From assembly GCA_003342895.1 (NCBI GenBank), contig PTFA01000032.1, forward strand, positions 5,206,472 through 5,270,471: a DNA stretch of 64,000 bases. The letters are read 5' to 3'. The position numbers and the translations under genes were made by a program. Shown here one piece after another: positions 12,101-25,742 of this stretch. Position 1 is the first letter of the stretch; every line of letters starts with the position of its first letter. The notes beneath the pieces were generated by a model. It made no database searches. It was given only the letters and a program-made list of their open reading frames with translations, and was not told the DNA's origin. The stretch comes from Casuarius casuarius (Eukaryota; Chordata; Aves; Casuariiformes; Casuariidae).

Positions 12101-15100
12101 GTTGTTTGCTTTTCAAGTTGTTATTTCCACATATTCCAAATGAGAGCAGAATTTAAATGAAAGCACATCTGAAAGACTAGCTCAGCTCTTCATGTGATGG
12201 GCTTGTGTCATGCTGTGAGGTGACAGCGTCGGTCCCACTGGACTACACTCTTTCTTGTGTTGCACAAGCCGTTTAAATATACAACGTGCTGAAACTAAGC
12301 TAAACGAGAACCATCAGAGCTATAAATTATTTAAACCTGGAGCCGTTGCAAGAGGCTCGGGCCTTCTGAATCGAGAAAGGCCGTGTCTGCCTTAACACAC
12401 AGCGTGGCCCGACAGGAGCAGATCCGCAGAGCAAAAAGCCTGCTGCCGCGGCCCAGATGTCCACGCTGCGCACAGTGTGGCCAGCTCTAGTCTGGACCCG
12501 TGGGCTGAACACCCAGTAGTGATGGGGCACCACAGTTGTGCTCTTGCAGTGTGTCATCTGCCTTAGTGCCGTCTGAAAGAAATCCCTTGTTTGCGCACCA
12601 GGACTGCTCCGCGATTTAAAAAAAATGTGTGGTGTCTTGGGAAGACTTGCTTCAAAAGCATGCTTCTGATCCAAGCTCATGCACTGGCACAGGTAATAAC
12701 CCATTTGGGTTAATTTACTTTTTGTCTTTTTATTACAGTTATTTGCATTCACAGAGGTCATTTCCATCTGTTTGTTGGAAAAGGTAAAACAGAAAAAGCA
12801 AAATTCCAGAATTCTGCATTGCATGTTGCTGACAGGATGCAAGTTTGATCTATACGGAGGTCTATTGCCATACTCAACTCAGCTCTGCTCTTCTTCCTTG
12901 CTCTTTTTAGAAGAGAACATGTAGTGTGTGAGGAAATAGTGGTTTCAGATCTTGAGGTCTGCAGAGGAAGGTTTTGGGGGTTTTGTTTTTTAACTTTTAT
13001 ACAAAGTATAGCTAATTTCACTTTCAGAAGAAGTGATCAGCTAAACTTTTGCCTCTCACCTTTAGGTAAATATGGCATTTATCTTCATGTTTAGTCACAT
13101 ACGAGACTTGCAAGGGGGCAACATACCAGTTTTTTGCATATAGTTTGACAGTTGTGCTGTAACCTTTCTGCCTGCTGCCGTTCTTAGAGCACAAGTTTGT
13201 TTCTTCCCTTTCCCCCAGCCAGATGTGGGCAGAATTTGGCAAGTACATAGATATGCTAGCACTGATGCAGCTGCAATGCTATTTCTCTCTCCCCTCCAAG
13301 TTAGACAAGTTCCTTCACCTCCTCAGACCTGAACAATAATGAAGTCAGAAGCAAAATAATAATAAAAAAATGCAAATACTTGCATTGTCTTTTTTACTAC
13401 CATATGGGGCCTCAGCCCTAATATAGCAGCACTTAGTTTAAACTTCCTTCTTTGCAAAGACTTGCAGTGAGAAAAGAAAATGTTACGTACAGATAGATGG
13501 ACGGTCCAAGATACAGTGGAGGAAGTGCATTTCTCGTTTCTGAGCTGGACTGATTCTTTGCGAGATGCTGCTCTTTCTAAAGCAAAGATAAAGTCTCATA
13601 AAGCTCCTGTTTTCCAAATAGCAGTTAGCAGATCATGCCCAAGAGAGGCAATCCTCCAATTTCTTGTTACAGTTCTGTCAAAGGTAGTTGAGATAATGGT
13701 CTGTTAGTGCTGGCATCTCTCATTTTACTCATTGAATTTGTGCTGATCGTTTCACCGTGTGGGGGTCAAGGAGCTGGGTTACCCGTGCTGGAAGTGCAGC
13801 CAGCAGCTGCGTGAGCACATCTGGCGTGTGGACAGCAGGCACCGCAGAACCCGCGGGTCAGCCCCAAACTCCCGCTCCTCTTCCCTCCCTGCCCAAGTCT
13901 GTCTTCATCCTTTTAATAAATTCTTGCTCTCAAAAACCAAGCTTAACTGCAGGCACATGGATTACTTTACCTTCCTTTTTTCTTCTTGACGTTGTCTGTT
14001 AACTGCAGTCTGAAAGGCTCTACAGGGTCTTTTGAAGCGTGGTAGAATGACTGGAGCTGTTACTATGAAGGCTTTAAATACATTTTACTTCAAACTGCTG
14101 TATATTCACACTGCATTTAGCCATATGTGCACAAGCAAGGGTGGTTTATTCTGTATTAGTAGCTGTATTTATTCGGTATTAGGTGCAGTTGATAAGTTTT
14201 TCCAGTTGCTAAAACACTTTTTTTTTCCTGTCTAGAACTGTAGCAGTTTTGCTCCCAAGTTTGGTTTTCAATTTTTTTTTTCCTAAAATCCTGCAAAGCG
14301 TGATATGCTTGTTGTGGCTAGGTGCAAAATTGCTTCGGGTAGAAAACACTTGATAGAAAAACCAAGGGAAGGAATTTAGAAGGGGAAACACCTACGCAGT
14401 TTTAGGGCCTCTTTCTCCACAACCCACCCCTTTTCTGGCTAGTATAAATCAGGAGTAATTTTTATGTGCAGACAAGTTCAGTAGGTTGCTAAGCGTAGTT
14501 TGTCGTTGTATGCTCTAGAACTGCTGTCAGAGTACCATTTTCCGTGTATTACTTAGCTATCCAGATGCTACTTTATACATAATTTGAAAGCTTTAAGTCG
14601 CCAAATATGTGCGCTAGAAAAGTGTGTGCTTCCTGGGTTCCTACCTGGAGACAGAAGAAAAAGATGTATATTGACAGACAATATTCCTTCCAAAAAGTTA
14701 GTTTTATTGTCTGTTTAATTGCCTGCCTGATACCCTCCTTGGAAGATTAAGCATTTACAGTAACAGTTTTATGGTCTGCACCCTTTCTGTTGGTGTAGTA
14801 TCTGTCATAAAACGGTGTAGTTGGTACAAGCACAGGTAGAAGAACTTCAGCTTGTGTTTAACTCGCTGGTACAGTATGGTAAATGGGAAATTACATTGTG
14901 CATACATAATCTCATTAGGCAATATTGTTGTTCAGATCTTTTTCCTCCCTCACAACAAAGCTCCTAGGTCTGTGGCAAAGCGTTTTATGACACATTTTTG
15001 AATGGGCCTTTTGCCCTGCTTTCAGTTCTTTAATGCAATAAGCTTTCCCAGGAAACAAGCATCTCTTTCTTCCTTCCCTGTGTTTGTTCAGCTTGGGGCT

Positions 15101-18100
15101 GTGATGCTGAATATGCGGACAGGCAGAGAAGTCAGATGATCTGAGATGTCTGATATTATAAAGTTAGCTGTTTCACATGAAAATAATTTAAACAAAAGTA
15201 TTTAAATGTCATAGATATTAAATGTGGAAGTAACAATTCTGATAAAGATTTTAACACATATATTTTTGTGTGTGTTTTGTCCTATCCGCCTCCCCACGCC
15301 TGAAGCAATATCCTCCCTTGGGTTATTTAGGTTATAATTTAGTGTTATATTTGGTTACATTTTTTTTTGAAAGAGATGATTAGTTTGAAACAAATATTAT
15401 TAAGTAAGCTGTTCTCATTGAAAAATGTCTTTATAAAAACAGAGCGTGATCCTGCAAACACTTGCAGATATGCTCAGTCTTGCTGTAACAGGTACCTTGC
15501 TGCCTTGAGCTTTATTTCCTAACACAGTCAAAATTAGCACTTTCATAGTTATATTTGAGCAATAGCCCCATCAGCCGAGGCTGAAGCAGAAGTACATGGC
15601 ATGTGGACGGAACCTCTGCTAAGAATATTCAAGTGCAGGAGTTTCTGCAGATCAAATCGTTGGTATGGTTTTTTTTCAGTTACTGCTTGTATATTTAAAA
15701 TCTTAGAGAGAGTGACTCCTAATGGACACCTTTGAGATGTTTCTGTAAATAAATGTGTGTATCTAGTTTCTTTAATATTAAAAACTGAATGTAATGTATT
15801 ACAACTTAGACAAATATTGGACACCAACTCACTGAAGTCTGTGACAAAAGCTGGTTTATGACCAAAGTGGTATCAGAATTAGATTCTTTCAAGGCATTTT
15901 ACACTTTATATTCTCCTTTATATGCTTAGTATGTTAAGGATACATGATGAGCTGCTGTCAAAATTTTTTACGGATGGTTTTCTGTTCAAGTTTTGTTCTC
16001 TGTCTAATGCTGCTTTTAGAGCACAGACTTTTGTGCCTCAAGGTGATTTGGGGCAATTAAAGGGGTTATGGGCCCCATCCTGCAGAGGCTGGAGGATGCA
16101 AACGTGCCCACAATTCCAACAGTTTCTTTCCCAACCCAAAGTATTACCTTAGACAGAAATAGCTGCTGGTTCAAGGTAGCACAGACGCTGGGGACTCTGG
16201 TCTCTTAGGATTAGGTTTCAACTTCTGGAAACGTCCACTTTTCAAGAATGAACGAAGTAGAAGAGCCTTATCCACTGCATCTGTTTTGAGGGACTCAATT
16301 TTTTTTTTTTTCTTTCTGCGTATGCAAGTGCCTTCAGCAAAATTCCCTAATTATTTTGGAAATGTGGCATAGGCGGGCACGTCACATTCCTGCCTTGGGA
16401 AAATGGAGGAGGAAACTAGAAGATACTATAAGCAGTGGCCTAGTGTTTTTTAAGATTTTAGTGTGTTTTTTTTCATGACACTTGGAAGCACTAGCCGTAT
16501 TTCCAAGTCGCGTGGTCTGGTCAAGGATTTTCGTTGCAGAGGAGCTAACTCCAATATTGCCAACTTCAAAGTCTTGCAATGTGCATTACAGGCTTTTAGA
16601 GTCCCAGGATCGTTGGGATTAGGTGGAGATTCTCAGTCTAATCTTGTTGTGTTGTGTCTTTTGGACAAAGTTTCTGACTTTCAAGATCAAGGAAAAAAGG
16701 TTTAAAAAGATGCAGCCTACATACCAGAAGGCAAAAAGAAGACTCTTCAAAGATTCACGCGCGTTCATACATTTTTCATGTATTTTAGCTTTGTATTTGT
16801 TATTTAAACAAATAACACAAAGTCAAAGGTCTCTTGTGCCTTCTGGTTTCTGAAAATTGGCAGTGAATACTAGAGGAAGAAGGGATGTATGCATGCACAC
16901 TTCGAGTCCTTGCATATATATATTTTTTGGCAGAGGGGTTCCAGGAGAGAGGGCTCCCCAAAAGACGCCAGATATCACCATGAGACTCTGTGGTAGCAGC
17001 TCTCCTTGTGACTCTATTGCTCGTAGTGCCTGCCCCGTGACCGCTGCTCACGGGAAGATGCTTCTCCCGAGACGTCGGCGAAGCCCGGATGGGCTGGGGC
17101 CGCTCGGGTAGCCCCAGGAGCTAGGAGCATCGGGGTGAATTGCCTGTGATCCGAAATCTCCCCTGACAGGCCCAGGGTACGGCAGGGAGCAGCTCCAGAT
17201 GGGGGGACCTCTTGGCCCTCTTTTCATCCTACAACTCTTTTTATAGTAAAGTCCCACAGAAATGTGTGATGCTGGACTCGGTCAGGGAGGACTTTTGATT
17301 TTCTTTCTTCTTTTTTTTCTTTCTCTCATGAGACAGGGTGTCATGTGCTGTGCTGAGAGATGTACAAATCCCAGCTTGAAGCTTTTTCAGAATGATCTGT
17401 TTTGTACGAATGCAAGTTTTGTGATTGTTTTATGTAGTCACGTTGCAGGGGGGTGCCCACAAGTAGCTCATTTCTGGCCGTTTTTTGAAACTAGTCACAG
17501 CGCTAACCGGTCTCTTAGGTTACTGTGTATTTAGGAACGACTACCTTTAATCCTGTCTTTAAGGTATGAAGTTAGTCATGAAGTTTCTGATTAGCATATC
17601 TGGGTTTGGATGGCTTAGATTTTTTGACAATAATAGAATTATTGGCAATAATAAAAATACATTAAAAAAACAAGAGGCGGGGACTGCAAAATGGTCACAG
17701 CAAATGATGTTGGGGTGGGGCGCAGAACTGCCACCCTTTTTTCTTTGGTCTTTTATATTCGTGACACTTATTTTTAAGAATTTCTCTCCAATTGTTGTTG
17801 TAGTCTGTGAATTGAAATAAGGTCACGTCTCCTCCCAGACACTCATTCACACCTCCTCCTTGAAGTTAGACAGTGTTGTTAGTGTTGTTAGACCTTGGCT
17901 CTCCGGATCTGGTAGAACTGGAAATGGTTATTGGCTGTAATAGCTTGGGAGGTTTGTAATACTGAGTTTCACTTCATTTTTCTTTATACATATATGTATG
18001 GCTTGTCAAATTATTTGCCCATTCAGCTAGAGCTCAAAACGAGTGTATTTCAGAGATAGAGATAAATATTTTTAAAATTAAAGGCTTGATTCTGTCAAAA

Positions 18101-18528
18101 GCTTAATGAGCATTTAGCTATTCTCTGGAGTAGTTCACTGGGCTTCAAATGGGAGTTAAAAATAACAAATGCTTAGATGAATGATTTCTCTGTTGAGGAC
18201 TCTACAGTCCAGATGAAAGCTCCTTCTCCAGTTCTCTAGTTCCCTCGCAAACACGACAGGGACAGGATGTGATATTTATAATATTGAAGTAGGGTAGTGG
18301 TTTTTTCTTTTCGGTCTCTTTTTCAGGAAGGAAAGAAAAGAAAAGTAGGTCCTGCTTTTGCTCTCTGTTACCGGGGCAAGAGCAAAGTTTTCAAACAAAA
18401 TAAATGCTTGGGAAGGGACAGCAATAGTTTCCTCCTTCCTCCCGTTTTCCTCCCAGCTTCCCCTTCCCTCCCCCGTTACTACTGCATGCTCAACACGCTG
18501 GGGAGATTTGTGCTCAAGATGGTTTTGG

Positions 18529-18567
18529 TGGGTTTGGAGGTTGGGGTTTTTTGGTTGTTGGGGGGGG
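18529..18567 (+). other. G-rich tract with quadruplex potential
   Basis: Successive G runs (GGG, GG, GG, GGGG, GG, then eight G) are separated by T-rich spacers. Four-tract folding is possible only with long loops or by splitting the final G8 run, so the potential is modest. Confidence 0.35.
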
Positions 18568-21500
18568 TTTTGTGTTTTTTTTTTTAACTTTGGGTAGATA
18601 CTAAGTAGATACTGAGTATGGAAAACTTCAGGTGCAGAGGTCAGTGTGATGTGAGTCAGGAATCTGGCTGGGGCATATGACTTTTTGTTGTAGCTCTTCT
18701 CATGTTAGCATTAAGTACATAGGTAAAAGCAGCTCGGGGCCGGATTGCCCTAAAGAGCTGGTCTTTTGCCAGTGTTAGCCCAGAGAAACCTGTAACTTTA
18801 TTGACATTAAAAAATGTTTCTCGACTGTTGTCATCTGAGAACAGGATAGACAGTCTGGTGTTCCCTGTTTCAGAGAGCCGGCGCTCTGGGTTGCTTAGAA
18901 AATCGCGTCCCTTTAGCATGAAAACAGGAATTTTTGGTGTGTATGAAGCAACTTGCATGCTGTTTGCCTGCAAATTAAACTAAGCAGGCTGTGCAAACAA
19001 GCGTCAGGTTGGTCTGCTTGCTCTTCATCCAAATGCCTGTGGAAGAGAACTGAGAAACCGAATTCAAAGCAACCCCTCGCAAGTGAAATGGGATGGTTCA
19101 GGAAATACGCGGTAATAGGCTGGATAAATACATAGTTTTAGTGATGCCTTGGTGTACACTTCCTCGGCCAATTAATCCTTCCTTTCCAGAGAGCTGTCTT
19201 TTCTCTCCCCTGCCCCCTCCCCAGCATAATTTGCTAGAAGTCACCGAGTGTGCCTGGGGGTTGTTGGATGCAGGGAAACCAGGATCCGAGTCGCGTTTCA
19301 ATCACAGCCCTTCTCTGCCCTGTTTGAGGTGAGGGGGACCGGTGCCAGCATTTGGGAAACCTCGCTGTTTCCTCTGGCGCGGCGTGGGGCTGTCCCAGGG
19401 CTGCTGCGGGGAAGCAGGTTGATGTCAAAAAAGTTTGGGGGGATACACCCCCCCAGCTTGGGGCCAGGAGGCTGATGGCTGTTTTCTGCAGGCACCCCCC
19501 CCCCTTAAATGCCAAGGGGCTGGTGACGGGAGTGACGGGATCCCTCCTGCTCCCCACAGAGCTCGTCCTCCAGCGGTTGCAGTCTGCGACTGGCAGCTGA
19601 AGGAGCCTCAAGATAATAAAACTGAGGGGTAGCAGAGGATGGAGAACAGTATGGCCACGCTCCGTATGTTAGCTCACATGCCTGACAGAACCTCTTTAAC
19701 GGGAGAGACCTCTTCTCTGCTGTCTTTAGCTAGATACAAGTCTAAAAGCAAAAATTGGATAAGTGAATATTAATGAAATCTGTTATTAATTATCGCTAGA
19801 GCATTCTCTGGGAGAAGGGGGTTACATTTTCAGTGGATTTCACTATGTCACTAACAAAGCTCATTATATTTGCTATATACAGATTATGACTGTGGGCGAG
19901 ATTAAAGTTTTAGTGGCAGTTGCCATCTTTCTTGCGGTCGAACAGCAAACTGTTAAATATGGAGAAGAGGGGGAAGCTGTGTGTAAGCCAGGTTTTCCGC
20001 TGGCCTGGAAATGCAACCATCAAGTCTGTTAAACCAAAGCAGAGGAAACTGTGAGCATTTCTTCAGGAAGCAAAATTCTTCAGAAGGGTGGCATGTTCCA
20101 GCAGTGCGAACTATTTCTTTCTGAAGATGAGTCTTTTAAATATTATGTATATAGACGAATATATAGTATAAGAAATTAATTTGAAAGGGAAACGTTGACT
20201 TCAAGCAAATCAAAATGCTTCGTTCCCCACAAAAACTGATATTTGCTGATGTTGCAGAAAATACTGGCTAAAATAAAAACAGAAATTTTTTTTTTTTGCA
20301 ATTTAGTCAAAACCTTGTACCCTGTGACTGGCTACTTGCTGTAGCTGCTTGGCATTTTCTGCCTAAAGATTTTGCCCTTACAGCTCTGTTGTGCTTCTTT
20401 TTTTAAGTATTAGGAGCCTTAGCACATCCCTTTGGTCTGCTCAGTCCCATTCTGTGAACTGCTCTATTCCAGAACTCTGTTCTATTAACAAAAGTTACCG
20501 TTGGTGTAGGTAGAAGCAAGTTTGCCTTGCTCACATCAGTTGTGCACTGGGGCATGGCCATGGGGTTACTGTTCAGACACTGTTCTGCAATGCATTTTAT
20601 TCACACCAAGCGGCACTTGCTTCGGGTCATCTGCTGGCCCCAGTAAGAGTGATGTGTGCAGACTGATAGCTCTAATTGGACACGAGGCACCTGGTATACC
20701 AGTGATGAAAAATAAGACACTATTTAGCGTACAACTGGTTCGAAACTGCTGTATAATGATGGTACGTTTGCCATCAGATTAGGTCATGAAGCAGCTTACT
20801 GTGGCTTGGAAAATTGGAATCCAAAATAGTCCTCTGATTAAAACTTCAGCTTCTGAAAGCTCTGCAGAGAAGAAAGATGTGCAAATGCAGATGTATGGGA
20901 GAAATTAAGCAGTCTGGATATGCACGGTTCTTAAATTTAAAGAGAATAATTGATTGAACCACTGTGCTAGCACATTTCTCGCAGCCACCCTGTCTTATCA
21001 AAATTAAATGAAACATCAGAATGATCTGGGAATAAGTTGCCTTGAATATAATCCGTAATTGGTCGATATATTAACATAGTGAATTTAGTAGTTTCTAAGG
21101 ACATGTGGTTGTTCTACATGTACAAATGGTAGCGTACAGTAGCAATTGTCTTGGTTAGGATTTATGAATTTCTCCCACGTTTTAAAAATATTTCATGCAC
21201 TTTATCACCCATTTATCAACAGCAAAATAATGTCTCTTTGAAACATTTTTTTTCTGATATCATCAGGAATTGGTTTCCTTCCCAGCCCTTTACTACAGCA
21301 CCAAGATCCCATCAACCATGGGGTGTCGTGCAAGTCCTGGGAGACAGTTTTTAAATACTAGGAAAAAATGAATGTTTGATTTATGGAGAAAAATTATTGG
21401 ATTCTCATTTTGATACCATTATGTTGTCCTCCTTCCTTTGCATGAAGCAGAAAAGCATCAGCTGCATTGGAGTTAAGTTTCTGCATACCTAAATGCTCAA

Positions 21501-22361
21501 CCTGGTTGGTATTGTGCAAAAGCCTTTGTGGTATCTGTATCCATTGAACTTGAAGGAGGCCAGCCTAAACCTGTGACTGTTTTAGATTCCCACTGAGCGG
21601 CTGAGTTTAAGGTGAAATTTGTGGCTTTGGCAATTGAGAGACTCAGGGACAGGGCGGAACTAAGGGAGCACCAGCCGGGAAGCAGGAACACCAAGTCTGT
21701 TGCTGTGATTTGAGGATTGTTTTGGGCTAATCTAGTTGAGGACTGCAGCTGAACGGGCAGGTCTTTTCCTCCCTCACGTAATTCGGTCCATTCGATCACT
21801 ATTCAGGCTTTTTTGCTTTTCTGCTTGTTAGCAGGACTGATGCCCTGACTTAGCCGGTTGCTCGAGCCCTTCTGCTTTCATGGTGGACAAGGTGGATAGA
21901 TACATGGTTAAGGCAGGATGGCCTGTTTTGGTCACAGCCCAAGTTTATTAGCAAAAACTTAGGCTGGTTTAAACCAGTTATGAAGCTGTAGTTTGCAGGA
22001 GGTCTATGCAGGGGCTGACCTTTACTTCATTTAATCTTATTTTGGTGTCAGGATGTTCTGTAGGTCTCTGTTTCTAGTGGGAAGGTTAACATACAGAGTT
22101 GTCCATGAAGCTGGTTTCCCTGTATATCAAGTCCAGCTGTGGGCTATTCTGCACATAAAGTCACAGAGTTTAGATAATCTCAATGGTGTTTGCTTTTTAA
22201 AACCTCGTGTTCATCTTAAACAAAATTCAGCATTGTGTTGTTTTGGCATCAGTTTAACTGATGTCCGTTCACATCTGGCCCAAGCTTATTTCTTATTATT
22301 TTATTTTTTATTATCTTAAAAGTGATGTTGCATTACCTTAGATATTCCCTAGTTTCTATTA

Positions 22362-22398
22362 GCCTGGGCTTGTGCAAGGGATTTGCACGAGCCTGGGT
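22362..22398 (+). other. 37-nt hairpin (16-bp stem, 5-nt loop)
   Basis: GCCTGGGCTTGTGCAA (22362-22377) pairs with TTGCACGAGCCTGGGT (22383-22398) across the loop GGGAT. As RNA all 16 positions pair, 12 Watson-Crick and 4 G-U. The stem is shorter than a typical microRNA precursor, so no RNA gene is called. Confidence 0.55.
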
Positions 22399-23290
22399 AG
22401 GAGCGAGCAGGAGAGAATTACAGAGCACATAAAACTGACTCACAAGCCAAACAAGCTGCATAAATATGACAGACTCCACTCTCTGAGGTTAGTATTAGCA
22501 TTATGTGTGTTCAGAAAATTGCCATAGGTTTGACTGGGAAGCAATAGAAATGCTCCTGGCAATTAATACAGTCCTGGTTAGCAGGGGCAGTTAAATTCCC
22601 TTGCCGGTTTGAGTGTTCTCCAGTGGAAAGGCTGACCTAAAGTGCTTCCTGATCAGCATGATAAATAGGATTTTGAATGATAATTTAGTTTACAGCAGGA
22701 CAGATGTACTGATAGCATATCCCCTAAAGACTTCAAATGAGCTATAGAAGAACCAAATCTCTGTTGAAAACGCTGGCAGCAGTGGCATTAATTGTGTAAG
22801 TTACATCTGATAATTGTCGTTTCATTTGAATGAGGCAGTCAGCTATTAATGGCTTGTGCTCTGGAGTACTGAAACAGCAGACTGCGCAAAATTTGTCAGC
22901 CTGAATAATACAGTTATAGATTAGCGATGCATCCTCATGGACATACTGTAGTGGATGGGGAAGGGAAGAAGTGTTACAGTTAATTTCTAATGCTGTTTCA
23001 TCTTTTATATCAAAATACTTGCTTATGTGCCTTCAGGAAGAGAACTTATTTTTGTTATCTACAAATTATTTGATGTAAGACAAGGCCCGCAGTAAAGAAG
23101 CAGACTCTCTTTGTGGTTATTGAGGGTTGAAATGAAGAATGACTAATTAGCTGTCTTGTTCCACTTATCTCTTCCACACTGGTGATATGGATGAAAACTT
23201 TACCCGTGTTCTTACATATTTTAAAAATCCCACTGTTCTACAAATCTAAATTGTTACAGAGTATGCATGAGTGTGCAAGATCACGTGTGC

Positions 23291-23341
23291 ATACATATAT
23301 ACATATATATACACATATATACATATATATGTATAATATAT
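23291..23341. repeat. (TA)/(CATA) microsatellite
   Basis: Imperfect alternating TA units with interspersed CA (ATACATATATACATATAT and similar). The apparent minus-strand frame rich in Tyr, Ile and Cys here is only this repeat translated. Confidence 0.85.
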
Positions 23342-24413
23342 AGAGATATTATAGGCATATAAATAAAATATATAAACATGACCTAAAAAACTGTTAGAGG
23401 AGGGAGGTATCAAGACAAATTTAAAACGGCAGTAAAATGAAGTGCAAATCGATGTTCGTACTAGATATTGTTCCAGGATTACAGTTAAATAAAGATCTTG
23501 TAGGTAACTAAGCAAATTTAAATCCCTGCTGGTCCAAATTGAATTACTTCTTGTGACATCCTAATTCATTTGCATTCCCAAAGCGTGTTTCATTTCATCT
23601 GTGGTATGCTGAGCTGCAGATAGCATCCCAGAGGAGTACACTTCCAGCAGCCCTAACTCACATCCTTTCTCTGCCTGATTAATCTGTAAATCCTTTCAAA
23701 TTTCTCTCCCGTGCTATTACAGCAAAGCATCCCTGCGTAAAGCATGTGGGCAGAATCCTGCAGTGTGCTCCCTTAGCGTGAGAAGGGCTCTTTGTGCTTC
23801 ATGAGACAACGCTTTGGGGGATTTTGTGGGGAAACAGAGCTGACTTTCTGAAGAATGCAAAGCGTGTTAGTTGGGCAGCCGATAGGAGCTGCTGGCCTGG
23901 AGGAAATAACTGGAGATCCTGTGAGAAACTTGTCCTCGGTTCCTTGTAGCCTTTTGTCAGCTTCAGTCATTGCTAATGAGCTGCAAGTTCGTTGCGGTTT
24001 GCTGCAGAGCTGCAAAGTTGCCACTGACTCAGAGGACAAAGCGCCTTGTTTGCTGTTACCAAGAAAAAACCCTCCAAATGACTGAGAAGCGGGCAGTAAC
24101 GCAGCCTCTGAAGGGAATCTTGGCCCCCTTGTCTCTAAAGGATGCTGCTGACAGTAGAGAGATTTTGAGAAGGGAAAGGAGGGGGAAAGACAAATAGATA
24201 AAAAGTCTTTGTTAGCTTGCATCTGTATAGGTTTTATCCTTAACCTTCGTCATGTGAGGGAAATGGTTATGTCATTGATTTGTTCCAGGCAAACAGGCAA
24301 AGCATTAGGTATCAAATACATCCGCTTCTACATTGGCTTAGAGGTTTTTCCTCCTAAAACTGTCTAAAAAGCATGCATATATAAACAAATGAAACACCAA
24401 CAGGGAAAAATAC

Positions 24414-24428
24414 AAAAAAAAAAAAAAA
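24414..24428. repeat. A15 homopolymer
   Basis: Fifteen consecutive A. No upstream body of a retroposed element could be recognised. Confidence 0.8.
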
Positions 24429-25718
24429 GATTCTCAGCTAAAGAAGGGCTAGATAGTTTTTTTCCTTCACTTTAAGGAAATGTGATGGTGGTAGAGGACC
24501 TTTAAGAAATCCCTATTCCCAAGCTCTATGACTCTAGCTAAGGCTGTACTTAGCACAGCTACCCTAGTGCCCACACCAGTAGGAGTACACAAAAACAGAA
24601 ACGCTGCATCGCTGCGTATGCTTAGATTTCCGTATCAGGTTTTTTTACATTGCCTGGCCTGAGTTGCTCCTGGACCTTCCCAGACTTTGGAAGACAAGCA
24701 CCTCCTGCAGCCAGCTTCGGTTCTGCTTGGGGAATTTGAATTATTGGCCATGTCTCTCATCTGTCTGAATGTTTTGTCAGTAAAGCTTATCACAATGACT
24801 TTTAGCAAGGGAGAAGTCTGTGTTGTCCAGTGCAGGATCCTAACCTGCCTTGCCTGAGCCTAGGGAGCAGAGGATGGACATTCTCTAACAAACTGCCCCT
24901 ACAAAAACTTTACACTCATTTTTGGACATTTTTCCCACCTCTACTGTAGGCCCCCATTTGGAGTAGTGCACATTTCCTGTAAATTCTCCCAGTAGCTCCT
25001 GTCCATAGGCAACATAACATTTGTATTAAGAATTGGCTTGTGATTTTAACAGTTGGATAACTCAGATTGGTTAGACTTTCTGTAATGGTTAGCCTATGAA
25101 CCCGTTCTCAATTCATTATCTCTACCAGGAGAACATTGGTTGCAACTATATTCTTCATGATTACTTTGCCTTTTTTTTTTCTTTTTTGCATATGAACTAT
25201 AGATAGATCAAGTCAAGAGCTCAAGACACATTAGAAGTGGGTCATGACGGTAGTGGTAGCTCGGCTAACCTCGTACCTTCTTCATTGCATAATATGAATG
25301 CAGCATATCTTTTGGATATGCTGAAGAGTTAGAACACATCAGGAATCATCACTGGAGTTATTTGGTACAACAATCACGTACTTAAAGAGCTGCATGGTGT
25401 CTCCTCTGCAAGCCATCAGTGCCTGAGGTGCTGCCAGNTTGTCCTGCTGCAGCTTGACTGTACATGAAGATGGTGAACATGGTACTGTCATGGGTGACCC
25501 AAGACAGGGAAGCTCACCAAGGACGTACATGTGAAATCTGGGTGTTGTGTTTACTTCTGGTAACACTGGTCTTAAAACAGCCCTCTAAACAGCAATCTGT
25601 TGTGCAGATTTGTCATAGTGAGGTGCTTTTTATTGCTCTGGTAATATAAAGTATCATTAGACCCAGGCTGCCTGTGTCCTGGCAGCTTTTGTCACTTTTG
25701 ACATTTTGATCAATCTGC

Positions 25719-25742
25719 TTTTTTTTTAAAAAAAAAAAAAAA
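25719..25742. repeat. T9A15 palindromic homopolymer junction
   Basis: Nine T followed directly by fifteen A, a self-complementary tract able to form a cruciform or to mark a join of two tailed elements. No element body is visible on either side. Confidence 0.75.

Noticed and set aside
23246..23515. Minus-strand frame rich in Tyr, Ile, Cys and Val
   Set aside because: It is the translation of the TA/CA microsatellite at 23291-23341.
25339..25566. Minus-strand 75-codon frame spanning the N at 25438
   Set aside because: Short, contains an unresolved base, no recognised family and no splice support.
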